The position numbers and the translations under genes are program-made. From an uncultured Flavobacteriaceae bacterium (GTDB taxonomy: Bacteria > Bacteroidota > Bacteroidia > Flavobacteriales > Flavobacteriaceae), in the NCBI GenBank assembly GCA_947502975.1, contig CANNBV010000001.1, forward strand, positions 558,001 through 622,000: a stretch of DNA of 64,000 nt, given 5' to 3'. Below are positions 1 to 7,720 of this stretch, piece after piece (positions within the stretch are counted from its first letter, which is position 1; each line of letters opens with the position of its first letter). The notes under the pieces were generated by a model that was not told the DNA's origin, ran no database searches, and saw nothing but the letters and a program-made list of their open reading frames with translations.

Positions 1-318
1 AGAAGCCTTGGAAATGTATTGGCAGAAAACCCAGATATCGCTGTGCTTATAGAAGGCCATACCGATAATGTACCCTATTCTGGAAATGGTGCGCTTACAA
101 GCAACTGGGATTTATCTACTAAGCGTGCTACGGCAATCGTAAATATACTCAGAGAAAATACAGCAATAAATCCAGAAAATTTAACCGCTGCGGGTCGCGG
201 AGAATATGCACCAATTGCAACAAACGACACTGAAGAAGGAAAAGCAAAAAACAGACGCATAGAAGTGATTTTAACGCCTAAGTTAGATGAGCTATCACGT
301 TTGTTGAATGAGCAATAA
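1..318 (+). CDS. OmpA-family C-terminal domain protein (5' end outside window)
   Basis: The reading frame is open from base 1, so this is the 3' end of a longer gene. The visible 105 residues form an OmpA/MotB peptidoglycan-binding domain: the signature EGHTDN, then the NWDLSTKRA segment, an AAGRGEYAP segment and the closing KAKNRRIEV motif, whose Asp and Arg residues bind diaminopimelate in this family. The protein probably anchors an outer-membrane or periplasmic structure to the cell wall. The N-terminal part, which would tell whether this is a beta-barrel, a lipoprotein or a coiled-coil protein, is missing. The last 20 residues (KLDELSRLLNEQ end) are a short polar tail. A block of repeats follows immediately. 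Confidence 0.9.
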   Translation, partial: RSLGNVLAENPDIAVLIEGHTDNVPYSGNGALTSNWDLSTKRATAIVNILRENTAINPENLTAAGRGEYAPIATNDTEEGKAKNRRIEVILTPKLDELSRLLNEQ

Positions 319-320
319 TT

Positions 321-368
321 GTCACTTCGATTAATTTCGGTTACTAATGGAAATTATATCGAGAACTA
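321..368 (+). repeat. Family D intergenic repeat, copy 1
   Basis: The segment opens GTCACTTCGATTAATTTC and closes TATCGAGAACTAG. The same outer pair, GTCAsTTCGAgTga at one end and atCGAGAACT at the other, recurs at 46797, 55234-55347 and 61141-61230. It directly abuts a family A copy, giving a composite spacer. Confidence 0.6.
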
Positions 369-490
369 GGGCGTTCCCTTCGATGATAATTTCGTTATTT
401 TCATAAAGTTAACGTGCTCGGGTCGGGCTTTCGGCAGTCGCTCTCTCCTACGTCGAGGAGCTTCAATAAATGCCTCAATCCCTAACGCAG
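369..490 (+). repeat. Family A intergenic structured repeat, copy 1
   Basis: Copy of the element that starts GGGCGTTaCCC, carries the conserved core GGGTCGGGCTTTC, a hairpin (here GCTC ... GAGC with a CTACGTCG-type loop) and ends TCAATCCCTAACGC. Here the left end reads GGGCGTTCCC and the right end CCCTAACGCAG. Five further copies lie at 12129, 24653, 34611, 56869 and 63261. With family D it fills the 220-base gap after the OmpA-type gene. Confidence 0.85.
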
Positions 491-538
491 TTGAGTCTTC
501 TGTTGGGGTTTTTATTCGTTTTTTTAGTGAGTTTTTGC

Positions 539-1009
539 TTAAATGGTTCCAAGGAGTATTCTGGCATTTTGATGATTTGGGAGATTGTTTTTAAGCTTTA
601 AATAATTATCAATTTGCTTATGCCAATCTTTTTCAGTACGATTTTTATTGACGCCTTTTATTGTTGCAATTTTTGTAAATGTTACAGCTAAAACCCCTTT
701 TGTAATTTTTAGTGATTGTAAATTCTCAGGCAGAATATCTAATGTGCAGAATAAACTAAAACATAAATTATTTAAATCTTCATAATTAACAGGTTGATTT
801 ATAGATAGTTTCAGGTAATTATAAAGCTTTTCTGAACTCTTTATTTCGACTTCTGATAATTTTTGAGTTTCAAATTCAGAAATATTCTGCTCAATCATTT
901 TTTTTTCAGCAAGACGTTCATCTTTCCAGAAAAAGCGTTTTCCAATTTTTCTTAAGTGTTTACGCCATTCAAAGTCACTAGTTAATTGGCCTTTACGTTT
1001 ATTTCCCAT
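539..1009 (-). CDS. hypothetical protein, lysine-rich, 156 aa
   Basis: I do not recognise this family. The product is soluble-looking, with no signal peptide or membrane segment. It starts with a very basic stretch (MGNKRKGQL, then KHLRKIGKRFFWK), followed by a helical, probably coiled-coil region around residues 35-65 (ERLAEKKMIEQ ... SEKLYNYLKL), and ends with a Lys/Asn-rich part. The start chosen is the first ATG. It stands alone, divergent from the aldo/keto reductase. About 45 bases upstream lies a short sequence resembling the family C element found in front of two other unrelated genes, so it may be a mobile or lineage-specific gene. Codon use is AT-rich but not obviously foreign. Confidence 0.6.
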   Translation of the reverse strand: MGNKRKGQLTSDFEWRKHLRKIGKRFFWKDERLAEKKMIEQNISEFETQKLSEVEIKSSEKLYNYLKLSINQPVNYEDLNNLCFSLFCTLDILPENLQSLKITKGVLAVTFTKIATIKGVNKNRTEKDWHKQIDNYLKLKNNLPNHQNARILLGTI

Positions 1010-1051
1010 TTACTATAATTTGATAACACATAATTTTAAATATTAAAGTAG

Positions 1052-1080
1052 AGGCTAAACGAAGTTAGTTTATTTTTTAG
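1052..1080 (-). repeat. Possible degenerate family C element
   Basis: Read towards the gene at 539-1009, the segment contains AATAAAC, TAACTTCGTTTAG, which matches the core of the two 60-bp family C copies (AATAAACgaTAACTTCGTTTAAC) at the same relative place, upstream of a start codon. The match outside this core is poor. Confidence 0.3.
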
Positions 1081-1107
1081 AATTTCTACATCGAATCAAT
1101 TCAGTAT

Positions 1108-1148
1108 AAAAAACCGTTAAAAGCTTAATTAGCTTTTAACGGTTTTTT
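1108..1148. terminator. Perfect 18-bp inverted repeat with A/T tracts (terminator or operator)
   Basis: Two 18-base arms, AAAAAACCGTTAAAAGCT and its exact complement, flank the loop TAATT. The A tract and T tract make it look like a bidirectional intrinsic terminator. However it sits between two divergent start sites (1009 and 1177), where a terminator is not expected, and its right arm runs into a TATCTTTG -7 box, so an operator or attenuator role for the aldo/keto reductase is equally possible. Confidence 0.6.
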
Positions 1149-1155
1149 ATCTTTG
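1148..1155 (+). promoter_or_regulatory. -7 box TATCTTTG upstream of tas-like gene
   Basis: TATCTTTG matches the Bacteroidota -7 consensus TAnnTTTG and lies 21 bases before the ATG at 1177. No clear TTTG box is seen at the right distance upstream because that space is taken by the inverted repeat. Confidence 0.45.
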
Positions 1156-1176
1156 GCATTCAAAAAAAATAGCTAA

Positions 1177-2214
1177 ATGAAATATACAAATCTTCCAAAC
1201 ACAGATATAAAAGTCAGTAAAGTATGTTTAGGTTCTATGACTTGGGGAAACCAGAACACAGAAGCCGAAGGACATGCCCAAATAGATTATGCTCTAGATA
1301 AAGGTGTAAATTTTATTGATACTGCCGAATTGTATCCAGTACCAGCCACTGCAGAAACGAGCGGACGTACAAGCGAAATAATAGGCACATGGATAAAAAA
1401 AACGGGCAAGAGGGATAAGGTAGTTATCGCATCTAAAATTGCTGGCCCTGGAGATTACACAGCTCATATTAGAACCACAGGCTTTAGCCCACAATCTATT
1501 CAAGAAGCTGTAGATGCAGAATTAAAACGTTTGCAAACAGATTATATCGATTTATACCAATTGCATTGGCCAGAGCGTGATACTAATAAGTTTGGAATTC
1601 GTAATTTCCCGTACAACTCTACGCAACAATGGCAAGACAACTTTACTGAAGTTTTAGAAGCATTAAACCACCAAGTTAAGGCTGGAAAAATAAGACATTT
1701 TGGCTTATCTAACGAAAACTCTTGGGGAACCATGCGCTATTTGCAAGAAGCAAAAAATAAAGGTTGGCAAAGACCAATAACCATACAAAACTCTTATTCA
1801 CTAATAAATCGCGTATTTGAATACGATTTGGTTGAGGTAAGTATGCGTGAAAAAGTTGGGTTATTGGCCTATTCTCCATTGGCATTTGGTGTACTTTCAG
1901 GAAAATATATAAAAGGTACTGCAGCAGATAATGCCCGCTTGAAATTGTTTCCTAGGTTTGCACGTTACAGTGGAGAGCAAGCTACTGAAGCAGCAAAACG
2001 ATATCTAAAAATTGCAGAACGTCACGGTTTAACCTTAGCGCAAATGTCTTTAGCTTTTATAAACCAACAACCATTTGTTACAGCAAATATTATTGGAGCT
2101 ACTAACTTAGAACAATTAGAAGAAAATATAAATAGTGTTACTATAAATCTAAGTGAAGAGATTATTGCTGAAATTAACGCAGTACATAATACAATTCCTA
2201 ATCCTGCGCCTTAG
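1177..2214 (+). CDS. tas: Aldo/keto reductase, Tas family
   Basis: A 345-residue NADPH-dependent aldo/keto reductase on a TIM barrel. The catalytic tetrad is visible: Asp48 and Tyr53 (FIDTAELYPVP), Lys87 (IASKIAGP) and His130 (LYQLHWPER). The sequence follows E. coli Tas closely from end to end, including AEMYPVP-like, NPYSLLNR-like, LLAYSPLAFG, RYSGEQ and the closing PAP, and the length is the same. Tas has an unsettled cell role (it was found by its effect on tyrosine prototrophy), so substrate is unknown. The gene is monocistronic. Its start is the only ATG consistent with the conserved MKYTNLPNTD opening, and a -7 box plus an inverted repeat lie just upstream. Confidence 0.88.
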   Translation: MKYTNLPNTDIKVSKVCLGSMTWGNQNTEAEGHAQIDYALDKGVNFIDTAELYPVPATAETSGRTSEIIGTWIKKTGKRDKVVIASKIAGPGDYTAHIRTTGFSPQSIQEAVDAELKRLQTDYIDLYQLHWPERDTNKFGIRNFPYNSTQQWQDNFTEVLEALNHQVKAGKIRHFGLSNENSWGTMRYLQEAKNKGWQRPITIQNSYSLINRVFEYDLVEVSMREKVGLLAYSPLAFGVLSGKYIKGTAADNARLKLFPRFARYSGEQATEAAKRYLKIAERHGLTLAQMSLAFINQQPFVTANIIGATNLEQLEENINSVTINLSEEIIAEINAVHNTIPNPAP

Positions 2215-2336
2215 TTAATGCTGTGATTTTAGTCAATATTCTTCCAAGAATAATATACCTTTTAAGGTCTTAAAAAAAACCATCTGTAGTATTTTAGAAG
2301 TTTTTTTGTTGATATTTTTGATTAAAACTCAAAATC

Positions 2337-5300
2337 ATGAACAAAAAAACCTATTTAACCATCAGTTTTCTGGTGTTTCTCACGTCATTTATTTTTTCTC
2401 AATCCGTAACTGTAGACCTATCACAGCAACGATTTTTAGGGAATACTTCAGATTTGAACAGGAGTAAATTTTTTAATATTCACGATAAGAATTTTGATGC
2501 TTTTACATCTACTTTCTTTCAGACTAATAATGTAGGCTTTGGTCGTCGATTTTTTGGACCATTTGCACAATATGGTTTAGGGAATTTTCCTAGCACTCCT
2601 GCAACTACTGATGGTATAGTTAGACCAGTGTCTAGATTTGTTGCTACAGCAAACCCAAAAGGTATATGGAGGCCAGGGTATAATACTACAGATGCAAGTA
2701 ATGCCGCAATAAGGTATTGGATAGATGAAGTAGTAACAAACGATCGGCCAGAGTACTGGGAGCCTTTCAATGAACCCTTTGTGAAAGCTTTTGATTCAGC
2801 ATTTGATAATGACATTGTTACTGGGAATCCTGTAAGCGATTCAGAAGTTATTACTAGGATGAGTGAGTGGTTTAGAGATATGGCTCAGAAAGTTCATAGT
2901 ACTACTGAATTGAGTAATATGAAAGTCATTGGGTTTTCTGATGCTTTTCCATCTTTCGAGAGAAACTTTTTTAGTAACTGGAGAGATAGAGCAAAAAAGT
3001 TTATAGACATTGCTGGCGCAGATATGGATGCATTGTCTGTACATCCATATGATGGAATAAATGTTACAGGGGAAGACTCAAGAAGGTCTGGTAGTAATTC
3101 AGAAGCCATTTTAGATCTTTTGGAAACCTACACTCAACAAAAATTCGGAGCTCCTAAAAAATTAGCAATTACAGAATTTGGGATTATCGAAGCTAACTAC
3201 CCTGTTGGACCATCTCCAAGTTTTTATAACGAATCAGAAAGTGCTATTTCGATAAGAGGACTTAACGCTATGATGTTCAATTTTTTTGAACGCGAAGACA
3301 ATATAGAAATTTGTATCCCATTCATTACAGGTAGGGCAAATTTCTTTTATAACAATTCTAGTGCTATCCCAGACAGACCTTATGTTCCTGCTATTATAAG
3401 ACCCACAGAAGTACAGCCTGGGAATGCAAGCCCTCCATATCGAAACGATACTTATGTTTTTACTTTCAAAGAAAATTTCTATAAATTCTGGAAAGATGTC
3501 AAAGGTAGTAGAGCAAGTGTAATTAGCAACGACTTGGATATACAAGCACAGGTTTTTGTAGATGATGCTACTGTTTATCTAGCCCTTAATAATTTAGATG
3601 ATGCTAATAAGAGCGTGAATTTAAATTTTTTGAATGCTCCTGGGACTGTAACTAATGTTATTACAAAGTCACTTATTATTAGAGGAACCGATACTCCTAT
3701 ATTTGATGGAGGTACAACTACAACCAGTTTACCAGCGTCAGTTACACTTAATGATGGGGAAACAAAAATATTAGCTATCACTTATAGTTCTACCGTATCG
3801 TTTACAAATAGTATTGTTAGAGAAAAGTACTATGGCGTAGGCTCAAATGTACCTACAGATAAAGCACCAATTAGTCCAATTTTAGCTAATACGGCCAATA
3901 CGTTCACTATTTCAGGTGTAAATAAAGGAACTACAGGAAGGGCAACGTTACGATTAGGAGTAGGGATAAGATTGGATGTTAACTTTTTTGACCCAACTCC
4001 TACGGGATTTCAAAGAACACCTACAGCAATTAGTATTAACGGAAACACTTTACTTATACCAACAAATTGGAAAGGATATGATCAAGAAAACAGACCAGAC
4101 TTCTTTTCTGTTCTAGAAATTGACGTTCCGTACAATTTTATAAATGATAGTGTCGATAATATTGTAAGTATAACTTACCCTCAATCTTCTGGTAGTATAA
4201 GCTCAGTAATCCTTTCTATTGAAAGAGAAGAAGGTGCTTGTACTTTAACTACTTTATACGCCGATGAAGATAATGATGGTTTAGGAGATCCTGCAAATTC
4301 AGTTCAAAACTGCGGACCTCTAGAAGGTTTTGTGGATAATATGGACGATCAGTGCCCCAATGATACTGAAAACACCTGTTTAGGAACTCCAATTCCTGGA
4401 ACTGTAGAAGCTGAGAATTTTACTAATGGTACAGCTAGTGGTGTTCAAGTAAATGGTGCAGGAACACTTATAGGTTTTATTAACGGAGGAGACGAAACTG
4501 AGTATAATGTAAATGTAAATGTTACTGGAAATTACTTAGTAACTGTCAATGCTGGTGCTCCATCGGATGCTGGAGGAACGATTACCTTTTTTAGCAACAA
4601 TGTACAAGTAGGTACTATAAATATTACCAATACAGGCGGTTTTAATAATATACAAGCTTTTACGACTACGTTTAGTTTGGCAACCTCTGGAGTACAAACA
4701 CTACGTTTAGTTTATAGTGGTACAGGTAATAGTGGAGGTTTTTTATTTGATTTAGACTCTGTTGTGTTTGAAAGTCAAGAAGCTTTTGTAAGGTTTAATG
4801 AACCTATAGTTGCTACAATAACTCCAAACCAAGAGAGCTTTACATTAAACATGCGTTATAATACTACTGCTATTGGACAAGGGGTTTTTGTGGAACTACG
4901 AAGACCAGATAATAGTTTTTTTAGAAATGCTATTTTTACACCAGCTACTCCAGAAAATAATAGTGGTAGAGATTTTATAATTACTATTCCTGTAGCTGAT
5001 CGCCCCTTAGCACCTGGGAATTATCCTTTACTTCATTTTATTAATGGAGGAGGAATTAGCTTTAGTGGAGGTGATGGTATTCAACGATTTATTGAAGTAG
5101 TAGATCCTTCTTTATCCACTGATGATTTCAATTTAAAAAAGAAGATTTTAAAAGTAGTTCCTAATCCTGTTCAAGGATCTTTACAACTATTAACTTCTGA
5201 AAAAATTAATGGGAAAAAATATAAAATTTTCAATATATCTGGGCAAAAAATTGCTTCAGGTATTTATGGCTCAAGTATCAACGTATCAAATCTATCGAAA

Positions 5301-5354
5301 GGGTTTTATTTTATAGAAATAAATAATACTATAGTTAAATTTATTAAGCAATAA
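2337..5354 (+). CDS. GH86-like agarase/porphyranase with CBM6 and T9SS sorting domain
   Basis: A 1005-residue secreted multidomain glycosidase. Order: signal peptide (residues 1-22, ending FIFSQ); a TIM-barrel catalytic domain to about 390, with acid/base candidate Glu146 in FNEP and nucleophile candidate Glu280 in ITEFG; beta-sandwich domains to about 630; a short calcium-binding type 3 thrombospondin-like run near 640 (DEDNDGLGD); a CBM6-like module from about 690 (GTVEAENF); and a type A T9SS sorting domain over the last 70 residues (VVPNP ... GFYFIEI). I assign GH86 from the overall pattern, so hydrolysis of agarose or porphyran at the cell surface is inferred. No SusCD pair, sulfatase or other polysaccharide genes lie beside it, which is unusual. 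A weak TATTTTTG box lies 17 bases upstream. Confidence 0.75.
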   Translation: MNKKTYLTISFLVFLTSFIFSQSVTVDLSQQRFLGNTSDLNRSKFFNIHDKNFDAFTSTFFQTNNVGFGRRFFGPFAQYGLGNFPSTPATTDGIVRPVSRFVATANPKGIWRPGYNTTDASNAAIRYWIDEVVTNDRPEYWEPFNEPFVKAFDSAFDNDIVTGNPVSDSEVITRMSEWFRDMAQKVHSTTELSNMKVIGFSDAFPSFERNFFSNWRDRAKKFIDIAGADMDALSVHPYDGINVTGEDSRRSGSNSEAILDLLETYTQQKFGAPKKLAITEFGIIEANYPVGPSPSFYNESESAISIRGLNAMMFNFFEREDNIEICIPFITGRANFFYNNSSAIPDRPYVPAIIRPTEVQPGNASPPYRNDTYVFTFKENFYKFWKDVKGSRASVISNDLDIQAQVFVDDATVYLALNNLDDANKSVNLNFLNAPGTVTNVITKSLIIRGTDTPIFDGGTTTTSLPASVTLNDGETKILAITYSSTVSFTNSIVREKYYGVGSNVPTDKAPISPILANTANTFTISGVNKGTTGRATLRLGVGIRLDVNFFDPTPTGFQRTPTAISINGNTLLIPTNWKGYDQENRPDFFSVLEIDVPYNFINDSVDNIVSITYPQSSGSISSVILSIEREEGACTLTTLYADEDNDGLGDPANSVQNCGPLEGFVDNMDDQCPNDTENTCLGTPIPGTVEAENFTNGTASGVQVNGAGTLIGFINGGDETEYNVNVNVTGNYLVTVNAGAPSDAGGTITFFSNNVQVGTINITNTGGFNNIQAFTTTFSLATSGVQTLRLVYSGTGNSGGFLFDLDSVVFESQEAFVRFNEPIVATITPNQESFTLNMRYNTTAIGQGVFVELRRPDNSFFRNAIFTPATPENNSGRDFIITIPVADRPLAPGNYPLLHFINGGGISFSGGDGIQRFIEVVDPSLSTDDFNLKKKILKVVPNPVQGSLQLLTSEKINGKKYKIFNISGQKIASGIYGSSINVSNLSKGFYFIEINNTIVKFIKQ

Positions 5355-5383
5355 TCTATTATAATTAGATAATCTCTAAACGC

Positions 5384-5419
5384 AAAAAAGCCTCTTTCTA
5401 ATCAGAAAAAGGCTTTTTT
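5384..5419. terminator. Bidirectional terminator between convergent genes
   Basis: Hairpin AAAAAAGCCTctttct ... AGAAAAAGGCTTTTTT lies between the glycosidase stop (5354) and the rng stop (5422), with A and T tracts on both sides. Confidence 0.8.
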
Positions 5420-5421
5420 AA

Positions 5422-6966
5422 TTATTTAATTTGAGTACCATCTTTATCGAAAAAGTGGTATTCTAGATATGTGTAAGCATCGCGGGGTAAAACTTTAACC
5501 CATTTTTTGTGTTCTAAAAACCATTTAGAACGAATAGATGGAAAGCCTTTTGTTAAAAAGGCTGCTATAAAAGGATGTGTGTTTAAGGTCACCTTTTTGT
5601 AGTCTTTTTTAAATAGTATTTCAAGATCGTGGTTTATTTTTTGCACCAAACTTATTGGAGCTTCTACCTCAGAACCGTTTAAATCGTTAGGATTCTCCTC
5701 GCGAGTTTTTATATTCATTTCTGGGCGTGTACGTTGTCTTGTAATCTGTATCAAACCAAATTTACTTGGTGGCAGTATTTTGTGTTTTGCTCTATCGTCC
5801 TTCATTTCATCACGAAGGTGATTAAAGAGTTTCTGCCTGTTTTCAGACTTTGTCATGTCAATAAAATCAATTACAATAATGCCGCCCATATCACGTAAAC
5901 GTAATTGGCGTGCTATTTCTGTAGCTGAAATTAAATTAACTTCTAAGGCTGTTTCCTCTTGGTTATTTGATTTGTTAGATCGGTTACCGCTGTTTACATC
6001 TATAACATGTAGCGCTTCGGTGTGTTCTATTACCAAATAGGCGCCTTTTGTCATGGAAACGGTTTTTCCAAAAGAGGTTTTTATCTGTCGTTCAATTCCG
6101 AATTTTTCGAAAATTGGAACTTTAGATTGATACAATTTAACTATTGATTCTTTTTTAGGTGCAATTTCTTGCAAGTAATCTTTAATTTGGTAGTACAGCG
6201 TTTCGTCATCTACTGTTATTCCAGTAAAGGTGTCATTAAATATGTCTCGTAAAATTGACGAGGCTTTATTCATTTCTCCTAATACTTTACTGGGGTGATG
6301 CGCTTTGTACAATTTTTTACACATTGCATTCCAACGGTGGAGCAAATTCTGTAAATCTTTATCTAATTCGGCTACTTTTTTGCCTTGTGCTACCGTACGA
6401 ACTATAATACCAAACCCTTGTGGTGTGATACTTTTTACCAATCGTTTTAAGCGGTCTTTTTCATCACGCGATTCTATTTTTTGTGAAATAGAAATACGGT
6501 TTGAAAAAGGCATTAAAACAATATATCTACCAGCAATAGATAACTCTGAAGTTATACGAGGGCCTTTTGTAGAAATAGGTTCTTTAACAATTTGTACTAA
6601 TAGCGATTGATTGGATTTTAAGACATCGGCAATTTTGCCATCTTTCTCAATATCCTTTTCAAATGGGAAGTTTTTTAAAGAAAAATCTTTTAGTTTACCT
6701 GTGCTTACACGTTTTGTGAATTTTAAAAGAGAAGGTAATTTAGGACCTAAATCATGATAGTGCAAAAATGCATCTTTATCATACCCTACATTAACAAATG
6801 CAGCGTTTAGTCCTGGAACAGTTTTGCGTATTTTGGCGATAAACACGTCGCCAACTGCAAAATTGTTATCATCTTCATCCTTTTGTAATTCAATAAGTTT
6901 TCCATCTTTTAATAAGGCAAAATCAACAGCTTCTGAATTAGATCGAATAATCAATTCTTTATCCAT
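5422..6966 (-). CDS. rng: Ribonuclease G/E family endoribonuclease
   Basis: A 514-residue RNase E/G family protein acting on 5'-monophosphorylated rRNA precursors and mRNA in the cytoplasm. Visible: an S1 RNA-binding domain in residues about 38-125 (GDVFIAKI, AAFVNVGYDKDAFLH), then the RNase H/DNase I-like catalytic part with the two metal-binding aspartate motifs HVIDVNSGN and IVIDFIDM. In E. coli RNase G and E a zinc-link CPxCxG motif follows the catalytic domain; here that place reads REENPNDLNG with no cysteine, so the zinc-link appears lost. The length matches RNase G rather than RNase E. It is followed on the same strand order by the small basic protein and HU upstream, a neighbourhood I know from other flavobacteria. 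Confidence 0.9.
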   Translation of the reverse strand: MDKELIIRSNSEAVDFALLKDGKLIELQKDEDDNNFAVGDVFIAKIRKTVPGLNAAFVNVGYDKDAFLHYHDLGPKLPSLLKFTKRVSTGKLKDFSLKNFPFEKDIEKDGKIADVLKSNQSLLVQIVKEPISTKGPRITSELSIAGRYIVLMPFSNRISISQKIESRDEKDRLKRLVKSITPQGFGIIVRTVAQGKKVAELDKDLQNLLHRWNAMCKKLYKAHHPSKVLGEMNKASSILRDIFNDTFTGITVDDETLYYQIKDYLQEIAPKKESIVKLYQSKVPIFEKFGIERQIKTSFGKTVSMTKGAYLVIEHTEALHVIDVNSGNRSNKSNNQEETALEVNLISATEIARQLRLRDMGGIIVIDFIDMTKSENRQKLFNHLRDEMKDDRAKHKILPPSKFGLIQITRQRTRPEMNIKTREENPNDLNGSEVEAPISLVQKINHDLEILFKKDYKKVTLNTHPFIAAFLTKGFPSIRSKWFLEHKKWVKVLPRDAYTYLEYHFFDKDGTQIK

Positions 6967-7112
6967 TGTGTTAATTTTAATCCATCACGTTTTAAAGTGA
7001 CAGATGGATTATACATTATTTTTTCACAGGATTTTAATCCGTGGAGTTCAAAATACACCAATTACAGTGTTAAAAATATATGAACTCATTTCAAAGAACT
7101 TTGTTGTTTTTA

Positions 7113-7148
7113 AAATCAAAAAAAGTAGCTAATCTAACTACTTTTTTG
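7113..7148 (-). terminator. Terminator of the small basic protein gene
   Basis: Arms AAATCAAAAAAAGTAG and CTACTTTTTTGATTT flank a nine-base loop directly 3' of the 30-residue gene. Read on the minus strand the hairpin is followed by a T run. Confidence 0.75.
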
Positions 7149-7150
7149 AT

Positions 7151-7243
7151 TTATTTTTTCTTTTTGTGACGGTTAGCGCGTCTACGTTTTTTACGCTTGT
7201 GCGTCGCTACCTTATGTCTTTTGCGTTTTTTACCACTTGGCAT
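7151..7243 (-). CDS. 30-residue lysine/arginine-rich protein, probable ribosome-associated
   Basis: A short open frame opens with ATG at 7243, reads MPSGKKRKRHKVATHKRKK then RRRANRHKKKK, and stops with TAA at 7151. Eighteen of its 30 residues are Lys or Arg and three more are His. I recognise it as the very conserved tiny basic protein of Bacteroidota that usually lies next to HU and the RNase G gene; its composition points to a ribosomal or RNA-binding role, but I cannot name the ribosomal protein with certainty. It lies 43 bases downstream of HU on the same strand and has its own terminator, so the two are probably co-transcribed. It is too short to be called by usual length cut-offs. Confidence 0.8.
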   Translation of the reverse strand: MPSGKKRKRHKVATHKRKKRRRANRHKKKK

Positions 7244-7285
7244 AAATAGTGTCTTTTTTAATTAATGATTTATTTTAAATGCTTT

Positions 7286-7576
7286 TTACTTAACTTCTAC
7301 GTTAGTTTTAACACCCTCAACAAAAACTTTTGCAGGTTTAAATGCAGGTATGTTGTGAGCTGGGATTTTTATAGTAGTATTCTTAGAGATATTTCTACCA
7401 GTTTTTTCAGCTCTAGTTTTAATAATGAAGCTTCCAAAACCTCTTAAATATACATTATCTCCACTTTCTAAAGAAGTCTTTACTTCTTCCATAAATGTTT
7501 CAACAGTTGCTTGAACATCTCCTTTTTCAATTCCTAATTTCTCAGAAATTTTTGCTACTAAATCAGCCTTTGTCAT
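7286..7576 (-). CDS. HU-family DNA-binding protein
   Basis: A 96-residue HU/IHF-type nucleoid protein that bends and compacts DNA as a dimer. The N-terminal helices (MTKADLVAKISEKLGI) and the beta-arm region (VYLRGFGSFIIKTRAEKTGRN) are plain, with the conserved PAHNIPAFKPAK stretch at 73-84 that carries the DNA-intercalating proline. Length is typical. A full Bacteroidota promoter lies 50 bases upstream on the same strand. It probably heads a short operon with the 30-residue basic protein. Confidence 0.93.
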   Translation of the reverse strand: MTKADLVAKISEKLGIEKGDVQATVETFMEEVKTSLESGDNVYLRGFGSFIIKTRAEKTGRNISKNTTIKIPAHNIPAFKPAKVFVEGVKTNVEVK

Positions 7577-7625
7577 TTTTCCGTCTTTTTTATTATTTGG
7601 GTTATATAAATTTCATAAAGGGATG

Positions 7626-7658
7626 CAAATATATGCATTTAATATTCAATATTTCAAA
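7626..7658 (-). promoter_or_regulatory. Bacteroidota promoter for HU
   Basis: On the minus strand TTTG (7655-7658) is followed after 21 bases by TATATTTG (7626-7633), matching the -33/-7 consensus of the group. It puts the transcription start about 45 bases ahead of the HU start codon. Confidence 0.75.
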
Positions 7659-7720
7659 CCTAATTCATTAAAATTTAAGATTATAAACGTTTATTTTAGC
7701 ACTTGGTAGAAAATTAATCT

